The position numbers were made by a program, and so were the translations under genes. Below are positions 1 through 9,142 of a DNA stretch of 24,350 bases, in pieces (the first letter of the stretch is position 1; each line of letters begins with the position of its first letter). This DNA comes from Sphaeroforma arctica JP610 (taxonomy: Eukaryota; Opisthokonta; Ichthyosporea; Ichthyophonida): NCBI RefSeq assembly GCF_001186125.1, contig NW_014040476.1, forward strand, positions 72,525 through 96,874, in the 5' to 3' direction. Below the pieces are notes generated by a model. It worked only from the letters and a program-made list of their open reading frames with translations, was not told where the DNA came from and ran no database searches.

Positions 1-223
1 TCATGAATCTTCTGACATTAACCAGAAGCTATTTTTGTACTACTAGCGGCCACCGTTCAGCTTACCGTTACTGGGCCGTAACACACCCTATCACGTCATA
101 CACCATACTTCCATCTATATCATCTTGTCTTCATACTCGCCTCTGGCAAACAACAACCCAACCAGACAATCGATACTCTACACATCAGTATAACACACAC
201 GCATCTCCTATACCATACTCCAG
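1..223 (+). other. Intron of the LMBR1-like gene, window-edge part
   Basis: This stretch precedes the first recognisable exon of the LMBR1-like gene and ends in a good 3' splice site (TACTCCAG at 216-223). No reading frame here continues the LMBR1 homology, so it is read as the end of an intron whose donor lies outside the window. The 81-codon open frame at 3-248 crosses the acceptor in a different frame from the exon and is probably chance. Confidence 0.6.
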
Positions 224-2495
224 AGGGGAGAGTACCAACACGTCCTGAGTCAACATCGCTTTGGCCGGCAGTCCCTGTCCATCTTCAGCTACCATGGGGC
301 TATACTCGAGTGTGTGCTGGTGCTGTACTACATGGTGACGGGGGTGGTGGGCTTCTATTCGCTGGATGTGATAAAGCCATACACACCCCTGCCGCACTCA
401 GTCAACAAATATGCGGTATGAGTGGGGGTGCGACCGATGGCTGGATGGCGTTGGTAGTTGAGCGTAGTATTATATCCTTTGCATGGTAGCACCTCTTATT
501 ATATGATTTGTACATACGTTGTTTTCCACTTCAGTGACTTTGGAATGCACATTCAACTTGGTATGCTGGCCATGAGCTGGCGATAGCTACATAGTATGTG
601 CATAGTATGTACATAGTATGTACATATTATGTACATAATATGGCAATGTCAACGGGAATATGCGAGAGGTTCTTTATGGATGCGTACACATCAACGTACC
701 CTCACCTATGTGAACGCGCACTTACATCCCCCTCTTGGACGACACTATAAACCATCCCCCATGTGCCAACCAGAGCATATCGTATACGGTTAGGCATACA
801 TACACACACATCGGACGTACTTCTCACCTATGTGAACACTCACACGCACTCACACCCAATCGACAGATGATATATCTTAAATGGTTGGGCATACATACAC
901 ACACATCGGACGTACTTCTCACCTATAGGAACACTCACACGCACTCACACCCAATCGACAGATGATATATCTCAAATGGTTGGGCATACACACACACACA
1001 TCAGACGTACTTCTCACCTATGTGAACACTCACACTCACTCACACCCAATCGACAGATGATATATATTAAATAGTTAGGCATACATACACACACATGGGA
1101 CGTACTCCTCACCTACGTGGACACTCACACGCACTCACACCCAATCGACAGATGATGGGCCACGTGCTGGTGCTGCTGTTCTTCAGCTCAGCGCTCAATG
1201 TGATGACTCACAGCATTGGCGTGACGGAGCTAGATCCCATTGGCCGGTCTAACGGGTTCATCTGGCTCAACACACCCATTGTGGTGGTGTACAATGTTAG
1301 CTTCGTCTTCTACTTCGTTCGGTCGCTCAAGGCCTCTCCGATAGTCAATAAGATATGGCGATGGATAGAGGTGTGTGTGCGTGTGCTGTGTTTGGAGATG
1401 TATAGAGGTGTGTGTGTGTTTGGAGGTGTGAGTGTGTGTGGAGGTGTGCGTGTGCTGTGTGAGTGAGATGTATAGAGGCGTGTGTGTGCATGGAGATGCG
1501 AGTGTGTGTGGAGGTGTGCGTGTGTGCGTGAGTGAAGGTGTGCGTGTGTGCGTGTGTGTATGATTCCGTGTGTGTATGTGTGGAGAGGTCTGTGTGTGTG
1601 TGTGTGCTGCGTGGATGAGAGTGGTGAATAGTGTGTCACGTGTTGGGGTTGTCGTATGGTACGCTAGCCGTGTCTGCTATATTCCGTGCTGCCAGTGCTC
1701 GTCACAAGCTTTGTAGCAGCCGAGGTGGGATGACTAGGAGGTGGGTTGTTGTTGTTGGTATGGAGACTGTGAATGTGTCCTGTAATTACACACAATGGTC
1801 CTCCATCAGTGCCACCAGCGACATCTTCAGGGCGTTACACATAGTCCCGTTGTCTCGGGTATATTCGTGTTTCTGTAGCCGCTCGCGAGGATTTACGTCG
1901 CCTGTTTATAGACAGATGCTTTGAATGCAATGGTTTAGTAGTACCTCTGTAGCACACCTTTCCGAGTGTGTGAGGACATCGCTGCGGCGGATGAAAGTCA
2001 TGCACAAAAGCCCTGCACGAATTGGTACGCGTGTGCTTGTATGTCGCATCCTTGCGCGCTCTAACCTGGTTTTTCTCACACGCACGGACTAGAAATAGAA
2101 ACACGAACATATACTCAAACACACCCCCTCCCTCCCCACACATACATATACAGACTCTGGCGGTGTCTGATGCGAAGGAGAAACGCGTACAAGCCAAACG
2201 GCAACGCAAACTGTCCATGCACGACCGAGCGTCCAGCAACACACCCAATACCACACTGGAGAGACAGGCCTCGCTCAGAGACGGAAAAGCGTTGTCACAC
2301 GCACAGGCACACGCACAGGCACACGCCCAGGCAAATGCCCAGGGGCGTGCACAAGCACAGCATGTGGGTGGTGCGAAGAGTACTGTGCAGCGACGACTAG
2401 ACTTTAAGGGGGCGGATGAGGCGGATGGGTATGGAGATGGGGAGGGCGAGGATACCGAACTGTCGGGGTTGGATGGCACAGACGATGACATATGA
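224..2495 (+). CDS. LMBR1-family multipass membrane protein, C-terminal three exons (5' end outside the window)
   Basis: Three exons, 224-415, 1152-1370 and 2154-2495 (stop TGA 2493-2495), join in phase 0 with GT..AG introns and give about 250 C-terminal residues. Exon 1 reads as a membrane segment around YYMVTGVVGFYSL, matching the VTSVVGFYSL segment of vertebrate LMBR1. Exon 2 carries LVLLFFSSALNVMTHSIG, then FIWLNTPIVVVYNVSFVFYF, aligning with the LLVLSSALPVFSRTLG and FNWLGNFYIVFLYNAAF segments near the end of LMBR1. Family members (LMBR1, LMBR1L) are plasma-membrane or ER proteins with about nine membrane helices; LMBR1L is a lipocalin receptor. Exon 3 is an unrelated, hydrophilic cytoplasmic tail: basic at first, then alanine/glutamine repeats (AQAH), then very acidic to the end (EDTELSGLDGTDDD). 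The first two exons are firmly identified by homology. The third rests on its acceptor (ATATACAG, 2146-2153), open frame and phase; a missed small exon in the 783-bp intron is possible. Confidence 0.87.
590..642 (+). repeat. 11-bp tandem repeat in the LMBR1-like intron
   Basis: The word CATAGTATGTA recurs five times with an 11-bp step (590, 601, 612, 623, 634), the last copies drifting to CATATTATGTA and CATAATATGG. It lies inside the intron 416-1151, upstream of the larger 95-bp array. No function is visible. Confidence 0.85.
786..1156 (+). repeat. 95-bp minisatellite ending on a 3' splice site
   Basis: About four copies with an exact 95-bp step: the word CGACAGATGAT starts at 861, 956, 1051 and 1146. 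The last copy contains the real acceptor CAATCGACAG (ending at 1151) and extends five bases (ATGAT) into the exon that starts at 1152. The three upstream copies therefore hold decoy acceptors with the same sequence. A worn partial copy (CACATCAACGTACCCTCACC) lies near 685. The units contain CA-rich stretches and GGACGTACTTCTCACCTATG. Confidence 0.93.
1360..1612 (+). repeat. GT-rich array duplicating a 5' splice site
   Basis: The junction GATGGATAGAG/GTGTGTGTG (exon ends at 1370) is repeated at 1397-1416 as GATGTATAGAG/GTGTGTGTG and at 1467-1486 as GATGTATAGAG/GCGTGTGTG. Between and after them, to about 1612, is imperfect (GT)n with GGAG words. The first copy keeps an AG/GTGTGT donor; the second has GC in place of GT. 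The array lies at the start of the intron 1371-2153. Long open frames on the minus strand here are products of the dinucleotide repeat. Confidence 0.85.
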
Positions 2496-2580
2496 GGGTG
2501 TAGGTAGGGGTGGTTGGGTTGCAGGTGACGTATTGGAGGTAAGGAGCTGTGTTCTGCAGTGTCTGCCTCGGCTCATCTCA

Positions 2581-2822
2581 TGTGAGACTGTGAGCTGTAC
2601 TGCAGGCTGACCAGGCGACTTCAACAGACACGTGCTGGTGTGACTGTGTGGGTGTGATACTGTGAGACTGCGAGCTGTACTACAGGCTGACCAGGCGACT
2701 TCAACAGACACGTGCTGGTGTGACTGTGTGGGTGTGATACTGTTAGACTGTGAGCTGTACTACAGGCTGACCAGGCGACTTCAAAAGACACGTGCTGGTG
2801 TGACTCTGTGGGTGTGATACTG
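2581..2822 (+). repeat. 80-bp tandem repeat, three copies, downstream of the LMBR1-like stop
   Basis: The word CAGGCTGACCAGGCGACTTC recurs at 2603, 2683 and 2763 (80-bp step), followed each time by ACGTGCTGGTGTGACT and GGGTGTGATACTG. Copies differ at few positions, so the expansion is recent. It starts about 90 bp after the stop codon and may lie in the 3' untranslated region. No AATAAA was seen close to the stop. Confidence 0.9.
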
Positions 2823-2914
2823 ACGGCTTTGTTGCTGTCTACGTACGTCGCCGCACGTGTGCAGGGCATTCAGCGGGTGTGCGCTACGGTCTATTGCTGC
2901 GGAGGGGACTTTGC

Positions 2915-2992
2915 ACCCTAAAATCCCTAAAACCCAAGTCCTGAAAACCCTAAAAGCCCTGAAAGCTCTGAAAACCTTAAAAACCCCGCACA
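2915..2992 (+). repeat. Degenerate telomere-like repeat (CCCTAAA/CCTGAAA)
   Basis: A run of 9-11-bp units such as CCCTAAAATCCCTAAAACCC, CCTGAAAACCCTAAAAGC and CCTGAAAGC. It resembles the plant-type telomeric word CCCTAAA but is diverged and irregular. Similar short words recur at 3213-3231 and 3808-3827 (opposite orientation) and at 7441-7462 and 8751-8795 (same orientation). Confidence 0.65.
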
Positions 2993-3012
2993 TGCATGTG
3001 CATTCTGGACGT

Positions 3013-3154
3013 TGTGTATTGGCACAACTCTGTGCTCGTATTGACGTGCGTATTTGCCGTGGGGTGTGTGTGCTTGTCACTATGTATGTGCATGTACACT
3101 TCCGCCCGTATGTTCGTGGGGTGGTGTGTATTGGCACAACTCTGTGCTCGTATT
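3013..3154 (+). repeat. Direct duplication, 112-bp offset
   Basis: Thirty bases beginning TGTGTATTGGCACAACTC are identical at 3013-3042 and 3125-3154. The spacer is GT-rich and shares shorter words (GGGGTGTGTGT, GTGGGGTGG). Together they look like a two-copy tandem duplication with a diverged middle. Confidence 0.8.
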
Positions 3155-3496
3155 TTGGTAGTGATACACGAGTCATTCCAAGTCAGTAGTTGATGGATGA
3201 CTGCACATCCCTTTTAGGGTTTTAGGGCTTATTCTGTCCGAAACACATCAAACAGGGTCCACGCCAACCACACAGTGAGACCCAGGGCATGTCCTCTTAT
3301 CACATAGCAGGACAGGCACACAGGTTTGAGGGCGCTCAGTGATGCCACAACGGGGCCAAAGCTCTGCCCAGTACAAATGTACACTCTATTATTTAGGGCT
3401 GAACTGCACCCACCGACACACAGCCTTCTCCAGAACACGGGGTTGGTTTGTACCCAATTGTATGGGTGGTGGCGTGTTTTGTTGTTTGCTGTTTTG
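3155..3496. other. Non-coding stretch with a telomere-like word
   Basis: TTTTAGGGTTTTAGGGCTT at 3213-3231 is telomere-like and in the opposite orientation to the 2915-2992 array. The minus strand has an open frame (3229 to about 3500) with hydrophobic residues, but it runs into the neighbouring minisatellite and matches nothing known to me. No gene is called. Confidence 0.5.
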
Positions 3497-3769
3497 ACAT
3501 GTAGGTAGGTATGTAACCTGAGCGCATGACTGGAGGACATGTAGGTAGGTATATAAACTGAGCGCATGACTGGAGGACATGTAGGTAGGTATATAACCTG
3601 AGCGCATGACTGGAGGTCATGTAGGTAGGTGTATAACCTGAGCGCATGACTGGAGGATATGTAGGTAGGTGTATAACCTGAGCGCATGACAGGAGGACAT
3701 GTAGGTAGGTATATAACTTGAGCGTATGACTGGAGGACATGTAGGTAGGTATGTAACCTAAGCGCTGGA
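3497..3769 (+). repeat. 40-bp minisatellite, seven copies
   Basis: GTAGGTAGGT begins at 3501, 3541, 3581, 3621, 3661, 3701 and 3741, an exact 40-bp step. The unit continues ATATAACCTGAGCGCATGAC, then TGGAGGACAT. Copies differ by single bases; the last is cut at AGCGCTGGAG. Because 40 is not a multiple of 3, the three minus-strand frames each translate the same three peptides in rotation. Those long open frames reflect the absence of stops in the unit, not a gene. Confidence 0.96.
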
Positions 3770-4765
3770 GTTGCCTGCGTGCTTCCAGACGTACCGCGAA
3801 TGTGTTGAAGGGTTTAGGGTCTTTAGAAAATCCTAGAACAAGTCGGAGTCAAATGTGTGTGGGAGGGATATGAGGGCGCAACAGGCGATCCAACGGGAGA
3901 AACCCCAGAGCCACCATAGCCGCATCAACCAGCCACTCGAATAGGGGCTAGGGAATAAGCTACAGACACGGCCAAGGCAGGTGGTGCACCCACACACACA
4001 GCAGCACAACCATGGCACACACACACATTACGTATTTTCTAGTACGTTGTGCACATACATACACATACGTATATTCTATTACTCTAAGAAGTAGTATCAC
4101 ATCAGCAGCACAACCAAGGCACATACACACACATTACGTTTATTCTATTACACGTTAGGGCACTAGCAGTATCTAGTTACCGGCACACGGTTTACGCCAG
4201 CCTGTGCTTGTTTGCGTACTATCCGGAGGCTATCGAACGGGTGAGCGGGGGTGTTTTAAAGGCATAGTTTGCCGGATCAAGTAGTGGGTGCTGAGCTGTC
4301 TGTCACAGGGCGATGGGAGTGGTGATATATACCACTTCTGATACAGTGAGAGCGTACGAAGGCGATCATGCGAGTGCTGTAGGGCCTATTGAGCTCGGAT
4401 TGGCGGACAAAAGTCAGGCACACAGAAACAGAGATGCAAGGCCAATGCGCCGGGAGAATACAGTGCGTGTATACGTTGTCATGGCAACGGCATTTACGCG
4501 GGAACGATCCGGCGTGTGCAGCGACCAGGGCGGAGACGCAAATGTACGTGTGTTGTTGAGTTATACCTCAAAAGCAGAAGAGCCATACTAGCACGAAGTT
4601 CTTAAGATCAGTATAGTGTATAGTGTTTCTTTTGCCTGAGTGTGACAGAAGTAAGCGTTCTATTCGAAGTCTTGCGCTTTACTGTGTAAAGCCATGTCTA
4701 GACTAAAACATAAATTGTTGTGTGGCTGTTGTAAACCACAGATATGTATTGACTCAGTAGATTTA
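3770..4765. other. Intergenic stretch, with a 104-bp duplication at 4001-4155
   Basis: A TTTAGGG-like word lies at 3808-3827. GCAGCACAAC occurs at 4001 and 4105, each followed by CA-repeats, ACATTACGT and a TATTCTATTAC-like word, indicating a diverged two-copy duplication. A 92-codon plus-strand open frame (4313-4591) has no recognisable domain, membrane segment or splice context and is not called. Nothing else is seen. Confidence 0.55.
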
Positions 4766-5155
4766 TCTAACATTTAATATGTAGATATTATCTGACATAT
4801 GATATGTAGATATTATGTAACATAATATGTAGATATTGTGTAACATATAATATGTAGATATTATGTAACATATAATATGTAGATATAATCTGACATATGA
4901 TATGTAGATATTATCTAACATATAATATGTAGATATTATCTAACATATAATATGTAGATATTATCTAACATATAATATGTAGATATTATCTAACATATAA
5001 TATGTAGATGTTATCTAACATATAATATGTAGATATTATCTAACATATAATATGTAGATATTATCTAACATATAATATGTAGATATTATCTAACATATAA
5101 TATGTAAATATTACCTAACATATAATATGTAGATATTATCTAACATATAGTATGG
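4766..5155 (+). repeat. 25-bp AT-rich minisatellite built from two palindromes
   Basis: About 15-16 copies with a 25-bp step (for example ATATGT at 4925, 4950, 4975). The unit is ACATATAATATGT, then AGATATTATCT, then A. Both parts are perfect inverted repeats (ACATAT-A-ATATGT and AGATA-T-TATCT). Copies at the left edge (4766-4900) are more variable, with insertions and deletions; the right part is nearly uniform, with isolated changes such as GATGTTATC and AAATATTACC. Confidence 0.95.
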
Positions 5156-5733
5156 CTCCGTGCCGCAATATGAGAGCAAAACAATACACAAGATTTAAGC
5201 AACTTATCGAATCACAACTGAGCACTTCATATCACAAATGTGACAAGCACGTAACGTTAGCGCCGATTAAACTCTTTATCAGAAACAAAACACATAGCCA
5301 CTGAGCACTTACGTGTGTCATGTTTGCAACTTTTATCGGTCGTTAGTCGTGCTCTTACGTAAGGCCAAGGTGTCTTAGCAAGCCAGATCCACCCAAGCAT
5401 GACTGACTGCTCTACTGTTTGCGCATTAACGGCCATCTACCGGACATATCTCGCACGCCTTCTGTGTCATTAGTGGGGTTGTCCTGAAATTCGCCTTCTA
5501 AAGTTTTCACAGTCACGGCCGGGTGTGCTACACCCGCAATAACTTCACACGAGGTGTCGGCCTTTCTATGTCATATTTAAAGCAATGTGACCCAATCGAT
5601 GCGAAGACTCAGACCTGGCAAGCGTAGCAGTTGGTGTGCGCGGGTCTTGCCACAGCCATCGATACCGTCTTCCTCTGAACAGACGGCAGTGACCGTGGTG
5701 TGACACTACCGACCTTCAACCAGTTGTCCATCC
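5156..5733. other. Unique sequence, no gene called
   Basis: No tandem repeat and no long frame. The minus strand has short open pieces directly downstream of the decayed zinc-finger region (around 5460-5560 and 5570-5690), which may be further remnants of the same element, but no motif is recognisable. Confidence 0.4.
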
Positions 5734-6947
5734 ACACACCATTGCATGTTTCTGCATCTGAGATTTGCTCGGCATCTTAGCAGCGCAAAAGCGACACTCT
5801 TTGATCCTTTCGTGGCATTTTTCATACTGCGCCGAAGAAGGCCATTCTCCCTTATCTGTCAGAACTCAGCTACACCTACACTGATGATAGTACAAGCATC
5901 GCTCAGGATTGACCGTATGGTGTTCCTTCCGATGCCTTCCCAGTTCCCCTGCTATAGGGCTGACCACAGCCTACCCAGGGACACACACTAAACCGATGCA
6001 CATCTAATCTGTGCCGATTCAAGGCACGAACGCCATGCAAAACCACCTCACAATCCACCACATCGCATTTGACAATGGGATGGATCTCAATCTCATGGCG
6101 TGCGCATTGCAGTGCCAGAGCGAACGTTTTGGTGCAGTATCGACATGGATATCGACGTCCTTTGTTCGCCTTCGGTGCATTCGCTGAGTAGTTATGGCAT
6201 GCCGCGAAATGTTTCATTATAAGCCCCCTCCCTGCGAACGTTTCATCGCAATCTGTGATGGGACACATGTGTGTCAATCTCTTCTTGGGCATCTGCTTCA
6301 GTACTTCCTTGACCGGCTCAGGGCATTCACCTCTCAACAGATTGAGCCGAGACTCTCCCTAAAACGATACCACAACCTCAGTCACATCCACCAACGCGCC
6401 GGTACCGAACTTCTTGCCATCTGATTGCATCCGATTGGCCTGACTCGACCTGCGCCGTAGTGTTCGCTAGCACACATATACTATCACTTGCCGCGTTCTC
6501 CTTCCTGACGGTCTGTGGCTTTGTAGCACACGCCAGCATAGACTCGACCTGCGAGTGCCCAGGTGACTGTAGTTCCACCGGTTGCGTACAATCTGAACGC
6601 CTGTCCGCTCCAACCTTTGACTCAGCGGTGGGTGGTGTGTGCGAAGGTGCACACGCTTTCCCAGTAGCGAAACCCTGAGCGGCGCACACAGTGTCTGCTT
6701 TACCACGCGCATGAGCATCTCGTCTCTCCCTTGCTTCCGGTACGGCCGCTACAGGTATATCATACCTCGTATCTGCAAGTCCAACATTCTCCAGAACTCT
6801 GGGCTCATTCTTAGACGTGAGGGTTTAGCGTTTACATTCTTCTTTACATATCCGGGCACTCTTTTGTGCGAGTAAGTCTTTAGTGGGCGAACTCACAACT
6901 GAGGTATTGGGATGCGGACGCTTGCGATCACGATTCGCCGCGCATTC
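5734..6947 (-). pseudogene. Decayed C2H2 zinc-finger coding region, possibly the 5' part of a LINE
   Basis: A 189-codon open frame (6947 down to the stop at 6380-6378) is rich in charged residues, Thr and Ser, with no known domain. Coding then shifts to a second frame, where after one internal stop (6361-6359) three C2H2 fingers follow: C-x4-C-x12-H-x4-H (from MCPITDC), C-x2-C-x12-H-x4-H (from YPCRYC) and C-x4-C-x12-H-x4-H (from VKCDVVDC), then half of a fourth (VCPWVGC). A further C-x2-C-x12-H-x3-C finger (ECRFCAAKMPSKSQMQKH) lies at about 5799-5734 in another frame. So the coding frame changes at least twice. N-terminal C2H2 fingers preceded by a low-complexity leader are known in R2/NeSL-type non-LTR retrotransposons, but no reverse transcriptase is seen downstream, so the LINE origin is only a suggestion. 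A host zinc-finger gene with unrecognised introns is the alternative; a TTTTAG acceptor-like site at 6364-6359 would fit that. Confidence 0.6.
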
Positions 6948-8102
6948 TTACGCATGTCCAAGATCATACCACGCTATACCCTGTTGAACATGTAAACAAA
7001 ATCATTCAATGAATCACCCGTTTCTTCAGCTCAGCTCAGTAAATATATATATATATATATATCCACCAGTTGAGGGTAGTGTACAGTCAAGTTGTGAAAT
7101 GAAGTTTTCAAAGACACACTTAAACAGATATTCCATTCAACTTCTCCTGACTAAACGACGCGTGAATCTCGATATCCGCACATCACAGTACGTTAAAACA
7201 TACCACATGCCAACCAATAAAGTTCAGTTCTTCAAAATTAAACTTAAGCGTGATCTAGACGCATTGCCAGTCCACATCGCACGATATAAATGAAGTCAGG
7301 GATAGTAAAGACTGTTGATGTATCATATCTCAGTGTAAACAATTCTGTTGCAAAAGGTAGTCTCGCAAATTCGCCTCTCCTTTGTTTAAAGTGCCCAGTA
7401 ACTGTACAACCAACTACAAAGGTCTAGATGGGCCTGACGTAAAACCCTAAACCCTAAAATCACGTGACTACACTCGAATGCAGATAGGTTCGCGCACACC
7501 GTATTTGTAGTACAGTGAACGGAAATCCATTCACTCACAATTATTTGTGAACAAAAGCATTATGTGTCTAGATTGATTCTATCGCTAATGAATTGGGTAG
7601 ATACAGTTAAAGTACCTAGTAACTCAGCGGTTCTCCCCGTTACGCAACAACACTGGACTCGAAGAGAAACTACGCAGAGTATTGCATAAGCTCACCAAGT
7701 CTGTACGTCGCGAACATCCGCGTACCTTTATAACCTTCCAACCCCTTACACCTGAGCTATTCATTTCCTAAGGGAAGCGGCTGTACTAACCTTAATACAC
7801 TTGAGGCTACACTATATATGTAGACTCACGAACAGAAAAAAGTCTCCACAATTAGACCGGCATAGCCAAATTGTGAGACCTATAGACACATGTCGGGTAC
7901 GGAGCATATGTAGAGTACGAGATACGAGGAAACAATATATTGCTATCCTCAGCAATTGCATGAGATATAGAACTTGGCTAAACTCGGGCATGTATCATTG
8001 AATGCACGAGGACACCCGTGCGACAACCATGACATCAGTGCACACAGCGCATCAGAGTGATAAAGACTCAATAGTATGTCCACTTAAGCATACAATACAT
8101 AC
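6948..8102. other. Intergenic stretch with (TA)n and a telomere-like word
   Basis: (TA)n at 7042-7062 and telomere-like ACCCTAAACCCTAAAA at 7444-7459. The plus-strand frame 7009-7293 runs through the TA repeat and has no domain; 7801-8001 likewise. No gene is called. Confidence 0.5.
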
Positions 8103-8246
8103 CTGACAAACCTCAGAACAGTAATATAGTCGTGTATTGCAAGGGCACATATAATCGGCCTCTAACTTGCAAACGAAACTAGTGAACTTTTCATCCCCTT
8201 CCGTGGCTGCGGAGTTGTCCTCGGGGCACATCGCGGAAATGGGCAT
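8103..8246 (-). CDS. Possible first exon of a protein with a MYND-like zinc finger
   Basis: From ATG at 8246-8244 a 48-codon frame runs to a strong donor, CAG/GTATGT, at 8103/8102, ending in phase 0. An in-frame TAA lies upstream of the ATG. The C-terminal half, CKLEADYMCPCNTRLYYCSEVCQ-like, has the YYCSEVCQ signature of MYND fingers (third to sixth cysteines), which bind zinc and usually mediate protein contacts; HIT-type fingers also share YCS-x2-C. The following exon, which should supply the W-x2-H and last Cys, was not found, so the gene is either incomplete here or broken. Alternatives are a HIT finger or a chance frame. Confidence 0.4.
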
Positions 8247-8750
8247 CGCAGCGGGGGTTTTGGCTTTGTGTGTAGTCCGAATACAGGTCTTTTACTGTGA
8301 ATAAGCTACGTACAAGCCTTTATAGATTGTTCTCTTATTAAACTTCGACAGCGTACGCTTAGCACGCAGGAAATTTGTATGTACAAGCTCCAACAATGTA
8401 TTTACTTACAACACACAAAACATATGTAAATATTTTGTTATATCACCAGACGCAGTATTCTCAATACCCGATTTTTACAGCCTTCAGAAAATTGCACGCG
8501 ATTTTATTTAGTCCCAAGAGCACCTAATAATCAGGAAATACTCGATTCTGGCTCTTGTAATTTTAAGGAGGGTCATTGAATATCAGGAAATATTAAGAAA
8601 TAATAGGACGAAAAATTTGAAAAGCGAGCCAAAATCAAGAGACGCAGGGCTGATTCACCCGCTGATAAATAAGTGTCTGAAAGACTCGGTATGGCCGAAA
8701 CGCGTGTATATAAATCAGTCTGATGTGAATATGTATGTACATATGGGATT
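8247..8750. other. AT-rich unique sequence, no gene
   Basis: No long frames. The word ATCAGGAAATA occurs twice (about 8531 and 8582). A short hairpin GTCT-GAA-AGAC is at about 8674-8684. No gene or RNA family is recognised. Confidence 0.4.
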
Positions 8751-8795
8751 TAACCCTAACCCTAGAACCCTTGCTCAACCTTAAACCCTACGATC
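8751..8795 (+). repeat. Telomere-like words
   Basis: AACCCTAACCCTAGAACCC followed by CCTTAAACCCTACG: short, imperfect CCCTAA/CCCTAAA copies in the same orientation as those at 2915 and 7441. Confidence 0.6.
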
Positions 8796-8963
8796 TAGCT
8801 TGCTAGCTTTAAAAGGAGAATATGAACAAAAACCACAGAAACACTTGCTCTTCGCGTGTTAATATGTATTCTTTGCATCCTTGTATCATACATACACATA
8901 TAATGTATATATACACATATCGTGTCAACACCAACATAACATATGAACATACACCTATGGGCT

Positions 8964-9142
8964 GGCACACACACAAAGATGCATACACCATATGTGATAT
9001 TCAGGTATACATACACCTCACAAATCAGGAGAGTTGAATACGTTCAGCCTCGCACACACACAAAGATGCATGCATCATATGTGATATTCAGGTATACATA
9101 CACCTCACAAATCAGGCGAGTTGAACACGTTCAGCCTCGCAC
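8964..9142 (+). repeat. 87-bp tandem duplication
   Basis: ACACAAAGATGCAT begins at 8971 and again at 9058. Each copy continues through CATATGTGATATTCAGG, TATACATACACCTCACAAAT and a GAGTTGAA..CGTTCAGCC word. The two copies are nearly identical, so the duplication is recent. The plus-strand frames here are repeat translations. Confidence 0.92.

Noticed and set aside
1310-1639. Minus-strand open frame of about 109 codons, His/Thr-rich
   Set aside because: It is the translation of an imperfect (GT)n/(AC)n array in an intron and overlaps the LMBR1-like exon on the other strand.
3229-3740. Overlapping minus-strand open frames with repeated SSSHAL/TYLH peptides
   Set aside because: They are products of the 40-bp minisatellite; the non-repeat end has no recognisable domain.
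786-3769. Regularly spaced repeats resembling a CRISPR array
   Set aside because: Units are contiguous without unique spacers, and the genes around are eukaryotic and intron-bearing.
4313-4591. 92-codon plus-strand open frame
   Set aside because: No homology, signal peptide, membrane segment or splice context; length is within chance for this composition.
7009-7293. 94-codon plus-strand open frame
   Set aside because: It includes translated (TA)n and has no recognisable motif.
8655-8710. CTGATAA...GCCGAAAC, resembling a hammerhead ribozyme core
   Set aside because: The core is CTGATAA rather than CTGATGA, and no pairing for stems I and III could be built with a cleavage triplet; the flanking complementarity forms a different hairpin.
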